In this document: one piece after another, positions 38,585-45,213 of the stretch
How positions within the stretch are numbered: position 1 is the first letter of the stretch
Layout of the letters: each line of letters opens with the position of its first letter
The notes under the pieces: generated by a model
Seen by the model: only the letters and a program-made list of their open reading frames with translations
The model's database searches: none
What the model was told of the DNA's origin: nothing
Source: Lachnospiraceae bacterium UBA1683
Lineage (GTDB): Bacteria; Bacillota; Clostridia; Lachnospirales; Lachnospiraceae
Direction: 5' to 3'
DNA: 45,213 nt
NCBI GenBank assembly: GCA_002320245.1
Contig: DCKD01000018.1
Location: 1-45,213 of the forward strand
Translations under genes and position numbers: made by a program

Positions 38585-40831
38585 ATGTATCAGACTTCAC
38601 AAGCGTATAAAGATGCGATGAAAAAGCCTATCCGCAATCAGTCATTTATGAAAGTGCAGCTTGGATTGATTAACCAAGAGGCTCAGCAGTCAGCAGAGCT
38701 GCAGGATGTATCGAAATACAATGATTTTTCTGAAACGACATCCGTATTTGGTCAACATACAGTCAATAGATATGCTACCTATGAACAGGACTTTTGGAAG
38801 GCAGATGGAAATTTTTATTTTCTTCCAGAGGATACTAGAGAATATTGGAAAGACGGAATCACATCTAAAGATTTGTTTTCCGGCACATTTAGTATAAAGT
38901 TTGTGTTTGGTTACGGAAAATCAGACATCAAAGGGCTAACCATCCAGTTTAGTGGAAATTATCCGGTAAAATTCTCAATCGTAACATCTGATGGAACACA
39001 TACGGAATTTGAGAACAATACAGATTTCTTCTGGACGGATACTGTATTTTCAAATACATCTTCTATTGAGATAAAAATAACTGAGATGAGAGTGCCGAAT
39101 ACCCGTGTTAGGTTGGACTATATTCAATTTGGACTTGGACTTGAGTATGATAACGAATGGATAACATCTGCAAATAGTAGCACGAGCCTTTCTGCTATAG
39201 ATGAAGATTTACCAGAATCAGAATTTAGCGTCACTCTTCATAATGAAAAGCAGATATTCAATGTTGACAACCCAAGTTCTGAAATCAACTTTTTAGAGGG
39301 AGGTCAGAAAATAAACGTTATGGTGGGATACGAGCTGGATGATGGCACAGTTGAATGGATGCAGCTACACTCGTTATACGTGCATGAATGGAGCGCAGAT
39401 GATTCAAAAGCAACCATTAAAGCGGTGGACATTTTGAAATTTATGGAAGATAAATATTATAAAGGAAAGTATTATGATGATGGAATTACACTTTACGATT
39501 TAGCAGTGTTGGTATTTGAAGATGCAGGACTGAAAGATGATGAATATTATATTGATACTTACTTGAAAAAAGTTGTAGTGCACAACCCTCTTCCAAACGT
39601 ACCGCATAAAGAAGCGCTACAAATTATTGCAAATTCCGGCCGGTGCATCATGGATTATGACAGAGCTGGGAAAATACGTATACACACGGCTTTTTCTCCA
39701 GAATATAGCACGACATCTAACGGGGAAACTTCTTACTCAAATGTTTCTGGTGTGGATATGCTTAGTGACAAAAATCAATATGCCACCTATGAGCAAGACT
39801 ACTGGACAGCTGATGGACAGATGTTGTTCCTTCCCAAAAAAGGAGTACGGAATTCTGGATATGTTAGTTCTGCAGTAAGTGGTGCAGACGGAAAGTTTTT
39901 AGAAAATCCAATTTTAACAAGAACTCTGGAATCTAAGTACAAGGCTTATGGTATTTTAATAAACTTTTCCGGAAATCTACCAAAGAAGTTTATTATCCGA
40001 ACATATGTAGATAGTACCTTGATTGAAACCATCACGATTTCATCTGGCATTACTAAAGAGTTTGAGATTCAATATGACTTCAGGGAATATGACAAGATGG
40101 AAATTGAGTTTGTGGAAGCAGAGCCGTATAGCAGAATTCATATTGATTATATTTCACTTGGTGCTGAGACAAACTATAAAGTAGAATACGATGATTTACA
40201 TACCACACCAATAGGAACTCAACTTGATAAGGTGAAGAATGTTAAGATGGCAAGATATCTGTATACGAAGTCAAATACTGAAGAAGAACTTGCAAGCGAG
40301 AAAGTTGTATATAGCGGAACGAATGAAATTTATTATATGTCTGATGCTTGCTATGGATATAAAGTCAGTATTAAAGAGTCTGCACCTGAACAATCAGTAT
40401 CCATTGTTTCTTCTGGTGCTTATTATGTAGAAATATCTTTCACTGGAATTGAAAAAGGTTCGGAAGTCGAGATTGTTATTAATGGTTACAAATACAACGT
40501 TTCCACGGCTTATTATTCACAGCCTGTAAATAATAGGGGAACGGATAAGGAATGGCAGAATCCGCTCGTGTCAGATGCGGAGCATTGTCAGATGGTCGCC
40601 TTATGGCTTGGTGATTATTATGCATCTGGAATAGAATATGAGCTTGATTATCGTGGTGAGCCAGCGATTGATTGTGGAGACACGATTGGACAGGAAAACA
40701 AATATGACAGCAGTTTAAAAACAATTGTTGAGGAGTCACAAATTACATTTGATGGTGGTCTCTTGAGTGGTGGGCTGAGGACGAGGAGGAAAGAACGTGT
40801 GGAAAGAACCGAAAATAAATTGGTCATCTAA
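38585..40831 (+). CDS. Tail hub/baseplate protein with two beta-sandwich repeats
   Basis: The 748-residue protein starts ATG 38585. Two repeats of about 130-140 residues occur, each opening with YATYEQD(F/Y)W-ADG...F-LP and closing with R(L/I)xxDYIxxG: about residues 61-185 and 398-535. They look like carbohydrate-binding or fibronectin-like sandwiches inserted in a hub that otherwise has a mid domain with YDDGITLYDLAVLVFEDAGL (gp27/Siphovirus-tail type). It probably forms the receptor-facing tip. Its 3' end overlaps the next gene by 35 bases. Confidence 0.72.
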   Translation: MYQTSQAYKDAMKKPIRNQSFMKVQLGLINQEAQQSAELQDVSKYNDFSETTSVFGQHTVNRYATYEQDFWKADGNFYFLPEDTREYWKDGITSKDLFSGTFSIKFVFGYGKSDIKGLTIQFSGNYPVKFSIVTSDGTHTEFENNTDFFWTDTVFSNTSSIEIKITEMRVPNTRVRLDYIQFGLGLEYDNEWITSANSSTSLSAIDEDLPESEFSVTLHNEKQIFNVDNPSSEINFLEGGQKINVMVGYELDDGTVEWMQLHSLYVHEWSADDSKATIKAVDILKFMEDKYYKGKYYDDGITLYDLAVLVFEDAGLKDDEYYIDTYLKKVVVHNPLPNVPHKEALQIIANSGRCIMDYDRAGKIRIHTAFSPEYSTTSNGETSYSNVSGVDMLSDKNQYATYEQDYWTADGQMLFLPKKGVRNSGYVSSAVSGADGKFLENPILTRTLESKYKAYGILINFSGNLPKKFIIRTYVDSTLIETITISSGITKEFEIQYDFREYDKMEIEFVEAEPYSRIHIDYISLGAETNYKVEYDDLHTTPIGTQLDKVKNVKMARYLYTKSNTEEELASEKVVYSGTNEIYYMSDACYGYKVSIKESAPEQSVSIVSSGAYYVEISFTGIEKGSEVEIVINGYKYNVSTAYYSQPVNNRGTDKEWQNPLVSDAEHCQMVALWLGDYYASGIEYELDYRGEPAIDCGDTIGQENKYDSSLKTIVEESQITFDGGLLSGGLRTRRKERVERTENKLVI

Positions 40832-41204
40832 TGATTTCGTGAACTATTTAGATTACAATAGAATCATTGAAAACATTGCGTATCTCGTAGATTTGGGGAA
40901 TAGCCTTTACATGAGTTTCCCGTATAAAGTTGCAGGTGAAAAGACTCTGTACTCGGATTTCCCATATGCAAGTGACTTCAATATAATTGAGCAGAATCTC
41001 GATATCCTTAAGACAGCGACATTCCCTTTTGTGAATTTTGTTCGTGGATATTGGGTCGACAATGGGAGGACACCAGATTATAACGATTTGAACAGGATAG
41101 AGAGTGCTTGCATTGCTTTCCACGATGGATACGAACGGCAGAAAAAGACGCAGCAAAGAATTAGCATTACGCTTGGAAGAGAACAATCGGCAATAAAAGT
41201 ATAG
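40797..41204 (+). CDS. Tail-associated protein
   Basis: The 135-residue protein starts GTG 40797 behind ACGAGGAGG. It has several aromatic residues and SFPYKVAGEKTLYSDFPYASDFNIIEQNLDIL, probably a small helical-beta virion protein linked to the hub. Overlaps the previous gene. Family not recognised. Confidence 0.6.
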   Translation: MWKEPKINWSSNDFVNYLDYNRIIENIAYLVDLGNSLYMSFPYKVAGEKTLYSDFPYASDFNIIEQNLDILKTATFPFVNFVRGYWVDNGRTPDYNDLNRIESACIAFHDGYERQKKTQQRISITLGREQSAIKV

Positions 41205-41215
41205 GGGGCATTGAA

Positions 41216-41779
41216 ATGGAATTTACACCGTTATCTACGGATTTTAAGGATGAAATATTAGCAGAGTCTAATACGCAAAGAAAGTACAGGGAAACCATTA
41301 ATCAGGATGGAACAATTTCACTGAAAGATGAGACTTCATATCAACAGAATGGTAGCGTGTACGGGGCGAAGCAGATAAACGAAGAGAGAAAGGCAATCAA
41401 TGATATTTATGCAAATAAACTTGTTTCTCTGGATGAAGTTAACTTGGTTACAGAGCAGGGATTCTTCGTTGATGCGTTGGCAGTTAAAGAATTAATTGGC
41501 AAAACCATTAAGTATGAAATTGTACCTATAGTTGCCGGTCTGTCAGTGGGAGCGAATACAATGTTGAGACAAGGAGTTATTTCGGAAGCTGATTTAAATA
41601 AGTACTTGTCAAAAAACAAAGCAACAAAGTACATCGGATTCTGTACACTAGATGGCGGATATGGCGACCAGATGCAAGTTACATTTACTATGTATGAGAA
41701 GAATTTATATTGTCAGGTGGATAACCGCTTTGCTTCTAATCTTACAATCTACCCATCTGTGTGTATGCTTATGGTTTAA
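41216..41779 (+). CDS. Tail appendage protein
   Basis: The 187-residue protein starts ATG 41216 behind TAGGGGGCATTG. The N-terminal half is helical and charged, then ADLNKYLSKNKATKYIGFCTLDGGYGDQ begins a beta-rich C-terminal part. It could be a fibre-base or adaptor. No family recognised. Confidence 0.55.
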   Translation: MEFTPLSTDFKDEILAESNTQRKYRETINQDGTISLKDETSYQQNGSVYGAKQINEERKAINDIYANKLVSLDEVNLVTEQGFFVDALAVKELIGKTIKYEIVPIVAGLSVGANTMLRQGVISEADLNKYLSKNKATKYIGFCTLDGGYGDQMQVTFTMYEKNLYCQVDNRFASNLTIYPSVCMLMV

Positions 41780-41820
41780 GACCTATAATTTTTAAAATAG
41801 GAAATTGCAACCCGTAAACT

Positions 41821-41877
41821 AGAGCTGAAAGGCTCTTATTATATTTCCTAGCCGGTAGTGTAACCGGCAGAAAGGAG
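41821..41877 (+). promoter_or_regulatory. Two-part leader before the DUF4376 gene
   Basis: AGAGC-TGAAAG-GCTCT (41821-41836) with TTATTATATTT, then GCCGGT-AGTGTA-ACCGGC (41851-41868), then AGAAAGGAG. A compact version of the pattern at 28020 and 33774. Confidence 0.6.
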
Positions 41878-41881
41878 AAAT

Positions 41882-42571
41882 ATGCAGAATATAGTATTTC
41901 TAGATGCGGAGACAGAATTTCAAGGAACGGTAAAAATGCTTAGTACAAACCTTGTACAGATTATTGGAGATGTTGATATCAACACGTCAGGATTCTACCT
42001 TATTAATGGAGCAGGAAGTGTATACGGTAAATATGCAGATTTTACCACGCTCTACAAAGAAATAGAGGGTGGTTTTATTTTGTCAAATGATGGTTCCGTT
42101 TATATAGAGCCGGAACCGGTGCCGAAGCCAGAACCTATTGTGCCGACATTGGAAGAAGTGCAGGAGGCGAAAGTAGCACAGATGAATACTGCTCAGCAGG
42201 CTGCAATTCAAGCCGGTGTTGATATTGAGCTCACTGATGGCGCAACGGAACATTTCAGCCTTACTGACCACGACCAGACAAGTCTTATCGGACTACAGGG
42301 TAGGGTAGATGCAGGGGAAGAACAGATTCCGTGGCATACCAGCGATGAGAGTGAGCACTGCAAATTTTATACCAATGCAGACATGGCTATGATTACAAGT
42401 GCTGCAATGGAGTATGTGACGTGGCATATAACTTATTTTCGTGACCTACGGATTTATATTCGTTCCCTTCAGACAAAAGAGGAGGTTGAAGCCGTGACCT
42501 ATGGAATGGATATTCCTCAAGAATATCAGAGCGAGCCGCTGAGAGCAATGATTGCGGCGAAACATTTATGA
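41882..42571 (+). CDS. Tail fibre-related protein with DUF4376-like domain
   Basis: The 229-residue protein starts ATG 41882. After a beta-rich start and a Pro/Glu linker (VYIEPEPVPKPEPIVP), residues about 90-225 match DUF4376: LEEVQEAKVAQMNTAQQAAI, EHFSLTDHDQTSL, CKFYTNADMAMITSAAM. DUF4376 is found in phage tail proteins. It probably joins fibre parts. It overlaps the next gene by 4 bases. Confidence 0.72.
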   Translation: MQNIVFLDAETEFQGTVKMLSTNLVQIIGDVDINTSGFYLINGAGSVYGKYADFTTLYKEIEGGFILSNDGSVYIEPEPVPKPEPIVPTLEEVQEAKVAQMNTAQQAAIQAGVDIELTDGATEHFSLTDHDQTSLIGLQGRVDAGEEQIPWHTSDESEHCKFYTNADMAMITSAAMEYVTWHITYFRDLRIYIRSLQTKEEVEAVTYGMDIPQEYQSEPLRAMIAAKHL

Positions 42572-42981
42572 GGACGTTAAGACCGCTGATACTTTGCAGT
42601 ATTGGTGGTCTGCTTTACGTGCTATGCGAATTAGTTTTCAGAGGTTATAGTCACTGGACAATGTTTCTGGTGGGAGGTATCTGTTTTTGGCTGATAGGTT
42701 TAATTAACGAAGTCATACCGTGGAAGATGCCATTGTGGGAGCAGTGCATATTTGGTTCGTTTATCATCACTGCTGTTGAATTCCTGTCTGGGTGTGTAAT
42801 TAATTTATGGCTTGGATGGGACGTTTGGGATTACTCAAACTTACCATTTAATGTGCTTGGACAGGTATGTCTTCCATTCATGGCACTATGGGTTTTTCTG
42901 TCCGCAGTAGGTATTGTGCTTGATGATTACCTGAGATATTGGCTGTTTGGTGAAGAAAAACCACATTACAAACTGTTTTGA
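42568..42981 (+). CDS. Four-TM membrane protein (CmpB/ABC_trans-like)
   Basis: The 137-residue protein starts ATG 42568 in the overlap ATGA. Segments at about 5-25, 30-48, 60-80 and 95-118 are hydrophobic, with a WDVWDYSNLPFNVLGQVCLP stretch typical of the putative ABC-transporter type IV family. In related phages a gene of this kind stands before the holin. Its role is unknown; host-lysis timing is one possibility. Confidence 0.72.
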   Translation: MRTLRPLILCSIGGLLYVLCELVFRGYSHWTMFLVGGICFWLIGLINEVIPWKMPLWEQCIFGSFIITAVEFLSGCVINLWLGWDVWDYSNLPFNVLGQVCLPFMALWVFLSAVGIVLDDYLRYWLFGEEKPHYKLF

Positions 42982-43007
42982 CGAGGTGGGGATATGGAAA
43001 TCAGGGC

Positions 43008-43064
43008 AAGACCGTAACAGGTCTTTTTGTTTTAGAAAATCGCACCGGCGCAATGCCGGGGAAA
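43008..43064 (+). promoter_or_regulatory. Two-part leader before the next membrane gene
   Basis: AAGACC-GTAACA-GGTCTT (43008-43025) then TTTGTTTT, followed by CCGGC-GCAAT-GCCGG (43045-43059) and GGAAAGAG. The same order as at 28020, 33774 and 41821. Confidence 0.6.
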
Positions 43065-43075
43065 GAGTGGAAAAT

Positions 43076-43369
43076 GTGAAAGATTTTTTGATGCAGACCT
43101 ATACAATCGTGTTACCAGTCCTGATGGGGTACATAGTATGGTTACTAAAGAGGCAGAAACATGATAGGGATGCAAACAGCAAGGGGACAATGCTCCTTCT
43201 CCGGGTGCAGCTTATCGAATACCACGAGAAGTGGATGAAGCGCGGATACATCACAAAGCATGGGTTGGAAAATTTCATTGAAATGTATAATGCGTATCAT
43301 GCACTCGGGGGCAATGGTATGGTAACGCACCTGTTAGAAGAAGTGAAGGAGCTGCCAATTAAGAATTAA
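43076..43369 (+). CDS. Single-TM membrane-anchored protein
   Basis: I take GTG 43076 as start (GTG 43067 is an alternative). The N-terminal helix (VKDFLMQTYTIVLPVLMGYIVWLL) spans the membrane, then a charged cytoplasmic part (LLLRVQLIEYHEKWMKRGYITKHG) and GGNGMVTHLLEEVKEL. This family is common near phage holins in Clostridium-group phages. Exact role unknown. Confidence 0.7.
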   Translation: MKDFLMQTYTIVLPVLMGYIVWLLKRQKHDRDANSKGTMLLLRVQLIEYHEKWMKRGYITKHGLENFIEMYNAYHALGGNGMVTHLLEEVKELPIKN

Positions 43370-43382
43370 AGGAGAAGTGACT

Positions 43383-43676
43383 ATGGAACAGATTATGAAT
43401 TATGTAAAACCGGAGCTTATCGTAGTGGCGGTGGTGCTGTACTTCATCGGCATGGGGCTCAAACAGGCACAGACGGTAAAAGACAAGTACATTCCGCTGA
43501 TTCTCGGCGGAATCGGCATTGCGCTGTGTGCAATCTGGGTACTGGCCACGTGCACGCTGTCCACCGGGCAGGACATCGCAATGGCAGTATTCACGGCGAT
43601 TGTGCAGGGCATTCTGGTAGCGGGGCTGAGTACTTATGTGAACCAGATTATTAAGCAGATTGGGAAGAATGAATAA
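43383..43676 (+). CDS. Phage holin family protein
   Basis: The 97-residue protein starts ATG 43383 behind AAAGGAGAAG. It has three TM segments (about 10-30, 38-55, 62-85), a Lys-rich loop and ends VNQIIKQIGKNE, as in Phage_holin_5_2-type proteins. Holins form membrane holes that let the endolysin out. It shares one base with the next start. It and the next gene are more GC-rich than the genes around them. Confidence 0.8.
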   Translation: MEQIMNYVKPELIVVAVVLYFIGMGLKQAQTVKDKYIPLILGGIGIALCAIWVLATCTLSTGQDIAMAVFTAIVQGILVAGLSTYVNQIIKQIGKNE

Positions 43677-43849
43677 TGTACACCTGGGAGATAGATGATC
43701 TTGTGCGGGCAAGAGGTAATATCCTGTCCGTGCAGGAGTACATACAGGTATGCCGCAGCCCGCAGGTGGATCACGTCAAAAGAGACGGAGACAGAGTCCA
43801 GATCTGGACGAAGGACGGCGGCTTCTGGGAGATTGAAATCAAGAAGTAG
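43676..43849 (+). CDS. 57-residue hypothetical protein
   Basis: The frame starts ATG 43676 in the overlap TAATG with the holin stop and ends TAG 43849. It begins MYTWEIDDLVRARGNILSV and ends with an acidic-basic beta hairpin (GDRVQIWTKDGGFWEIEI). GC content and codon choice (CTG, GCC, CCG) differ from the AT-rich surroundings. Function unknown. Confidence 0.6.
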   Translation: MYTWEIDDLVRARGNILSVQEYIQVCRSPQVDHVKRDGDRVQIWTKDGGFWEIEIKK

Positions 43850-43854
43850 GATTC

Positions 43855-43880
43855 AGAGGGCGAGTAATCGTCCTCTTTTT
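43855..43880 (+). terminator. U-tract hairpin in the lysis region
   Basis: AGAGGGCGA-GTAA-TCGTCCTCT (one G-T) then TTTTT. It is followed within 4 bases by the TGGAGG site of the next gene, so partial readthrough is expected. Confidence 0.75.
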
Positions 43881-43895
43881 AAATGGAGGAACATG

Positions 43896-44147
43896 ATGAA
43901 ATATAGAAAGAAACCGGTAGTAATTGAAGCAATTAGATATATGATAGATGATTCACTTCCTGATTGGTTCATGGACAGAGTGTCAGATAATTCAATTATT
44001 ACTCATTCAGACGGAACTTGCGAAATCAAGACACTTGAAGGAATCATGAAGGCAGACAAAGGAGACTTTATTATTCTTGGAGTGAATGGCGAAGTGTATC
44101 CTTGCAAGCCAGATATTTTTGAAAAGACCTATGAATTAGCAGATTAA
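43896..44147 (+). CDS. Widespread small phage protein (MKYRKKPVVIEA family)
   Basis: The 83-residue protein starts ATG 43896 (43893 also in frame) behind TGGAGG. The opening MKYRKKPVVIEAIRY is well known in phages and prophages; its function is not known. It ends with PDIFEKTYELAD, and the stop lies in the repeated hairpin cassette at 44141. Confidence 0.8.
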   Translation: MKYRKKPVVIEAIRYMIDDSLPDWFMDRVSDNSIITHSDGTCEIKTLEGIMKADKGDFIILGVNGEVYPCKPDIFEKTYELAD

Positions 44148-44172
44148 TTGTGCGACGTCGCACAGGAAGGAG
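44141..44172 (+). repeat. Palindromic stop-to-RBS cassette, copy 1
   Basis: It spans the stop codon of the previous gene, a perfect 16-bp palindrome (TGTGCGACGTCGCACA) and the GGAAGGAG ribosome site. Copy 2 at 44686 differs at one base. Confidence 0.85.
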
Positions 44173-44182
44173 AAGAACGGTT

Positions 44183-44692
44183 ATGAAATTTGAACAGGCA
44201 TTAAAAGCAATGAAGAACGGAGAAAAAGTAAAACTGCCATCTTGGGGTGGCTATTGGTATTGGGATTCGGACAAGGAAACGGTAATGATTCAATGTAGAC
44301 CACAGGACAGTGATAATGGAGAATTACTTGATATCAGAGAAACACAGAGGGTTGAGTACACTCTTCTCAATGTGGCATCTGACGAATGGGAGATTGCAGA
44401 CGAAAAGAATTGCCCGGTACTTGGTGGAATTGCAACATTTTCATTTGGTGAAGCAATCAAATATATGAAACGTGGAATGAAGGTGAAACGTAAAGGCTGG
44501 AACGGAAAGAGTCAGTACATTCAGCTTGCTACCGGAATCTCATATAAGGCTGCATCTGGGGTGGTTGTGAATTGTGAGCATGAAGCCATTGGTAATATGG
44601 CAGTAGCTTTTGTCGGTACATCGGGTGTACAAATGGGATGGCTCGCATCACAAGCTGATATGCTGGCAGATGATTGGGTATTTGTAGATTAA
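44183..44692 (+). CDS. Tandem DUF2829 protein
   Basis: The 169-residue protein starts ATG 44183 behind GGAAGGAG. It holds two DUF2829-like halves. The first (1-75) reads KFEQALKAMKNGEKVKLPSW and DEWEIADEK; the second (80-169) reads SFGEAIKYMKRGMKVKRKGW, VGTSGVQMGWLASQADMLADDWVFVD. DUF2829 is frequent near phage lysis genes. It may be an inhibitor or accessory factor. The double domain suggests a pseudo-dimer. Confidence 0.78.
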   Translation: MKFEQALKAMKNGEKVKLPSWGGYWYWDSDKETVMIQCRPQDSDNGELLDIRETQRVEYTLLNVASDEWEIADEKNCPVLGGIATFSFGEAIKYMKRGMKVKRKGWNGKSQYIQLATGISYKAASGVVVNCEHEAIGNMAVAFVGTSGVQMGWLASQADMLADDWVFVD

Positions 44693-44717
44693 TTGTGCGA
44701 CATCGCACAGGAAGGAG
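44686..44717 (+). repeat. Palindromic stop-to-RBS cassette, copy 2
   Basis: The same 32-base cassette with the palindrome altered to TGTGCGACATCGCACA, again holding the upstream stop codon and the next ribosome site. It now precedes the endolysin. Confidence 0.85.
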
Positions 44718-44725
44718 TAACTATC

Positions 44726-45199
44726 ATGAGCATTTGCGGAGGAATTGCAGGAGCAAGAGGAAGGAATCCAATTGGAATTTTTATACATAATGGTGCAGAT
44801 AGCAGGAATGCCAATACACAGTTTTATCGTAATTGGTTGAGGACACATGACTTAGAAAATGGGTTCGCACATTATTATGTGTGTTCTGATGGCATTCTAC
44901 AGGCAGAGGATGATTGGAACAGAGCGTGGCATTGCGGACAGACAAATGGAAATAACGAATATTTGTCCATTGAAGTATGCCAGAGCATGGGAGACTTAGA
45001 ACAGTTTAAGAAAAACGAAGAAGAAGCCTTAAAGCTGGCAGCACAGAAGTGTAAGCAGTATGGCATTATTCCGAATAATGATACAATCAAACTGCACAGG
45101 GAGGTGTACGCAACATCTTGTCCGCATCGAAGCGTGGAGATTCACGGTGGGTCTGCGGCAACGAAAGCCTATTTTATCAAACGAATCACGAGTTTATGA
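44726..45199 (+). CDS. N-acetylmuramoyl-L-alanine amidase endolysin
   Basis: Amidase_2-type endolysins cut the amide bond between MurNAc and the stem peptide. The 157-residue protein starts ATG 44726 behind GGAAGGAG. It has FIHNGADSRN (His ligand near 20), NGFAHYYVCSDGI near 55, CHRS-like ATSCPHRSVEIHGG near 135 (Cys/His ligand). No cell-wall-binding domain follows before the stop; one could be a separate gene downstream, beyond the window. It relies on the holin at 43383. Confidence 0.82.
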   Translation: MSICGGIAGARGRNPIGIFIHNGADSRNANTQFYRNWLRTHDLENGFAHYYVCSDGILQAEDDWNRAWHCGQTNGNNEYLSIEVCQSMGDLEQFKKNEEEALKLAAQKCKQYGIIPNNDTIKLHREVYATSCPHRSVEIHGGSAATKAYFIKRITSL

Positions 45200-45213
45200 A
45201 TGGAAGTGCAGGA

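Noticed and set aside
1..45213. CRISPR array
   Set aside because: No set of regularly spaced short repeats was seen; the repeats present are two- or three-copy elements.
1..45213. Integrase and attachment site
   Set aside because: No tyrosine or large serine integrase motif was seen; the only recombinase is the dead IS607 tnpA. An integrase may lie outside the window.

Overview
The window is almost certainly a siphovirus genome or prophage of a low-GC Firmicute, most plausibly a gut Clostridium-group host of the Lachnospiraceae type. The basis is long head-to-tail runs of plus-strand genes, strong AGGAGG-type ribosome sites, TTG and GTG starts, and a gene set familiar from such phages: RecT, SSB, a primase-helicase, YopX, DUF551, SPP1-type portal, P22_AR/Rha/ORF6N regulators, an amidase endolysin. 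No integrase and no recognisable small terminase lie in the window, and both ends are cut.

Layout. (1) 1-7778: recombination and replication. RecT, a broken metallo-beta-lactamase-fold gene, a zinc-ribbon relic, SSB, an ERCC4-like nuclease, a replisome organiser and a primase-helicase fusion. (2) 7815-9530: an IS607-family element with a wrecked recombinase (tnpA) and an intact TnpB nuclease; 57 bp of its left end also lie at the 3' end of recT. (3) 9538-13765: small accessory genes (MazG-like, GNAT, YopX, DUF551, DUF4317). (4) 13937-15020: terminator, repeated operator-like sites, an XRE repressor, a winged-helix replication protein and an origin-like region. (5) 15023-19674: small genes, a tRNA-Ser, a degenerate tRNA, a structured RNA candidate, and a monocistronic membrane-protein moron (SLATT-like) with its own promoter and terminator. 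(6) 19738-29429: late genes for terminase, portal, scaffold, capsid, connectors, tail tube and frameshifted tail chaperones. (7) 29439-33696: an accessory island set into the tail operon. It has two duplicated zinc-ribbon genes with their own promoter, the only clear minus-strand gene (a CI-like repressor), a divergent operator/promoter, and a row of ribbon-helix-helix, P22_AR, Rha and ORF6N regulators, some of them broken. (8) 33774-45199: tape measure, tail tip/baseplate, appendage proteins, membrane and holin-like proteins, DUF2829, and an amidase endolysin.

How it works together. The early genes give a self-contained replication and single-strand-annealing system. The late genes run as one long unit, interrupted by many small U-tract hairpins, several of them followed by a second CCGG-type hairpin just upstream of the ribosome site. 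This recurring leader is the most notable unexplained feature. The switch island inside the tail operon suggests a temperate phage whose lysogeny control sits in, or was added to, an unusual place.

The strongest leads are the recurring RNA leaders, the tail-operon regulatory island, the SLATT-like moron, the TnpB element with a dead transposase, the origin-like repeats, and the 5-bp lesion inside the metal-binding motif of the MBL-fold gene. All functional calls rest on reading motifs by eye; no database search was run.
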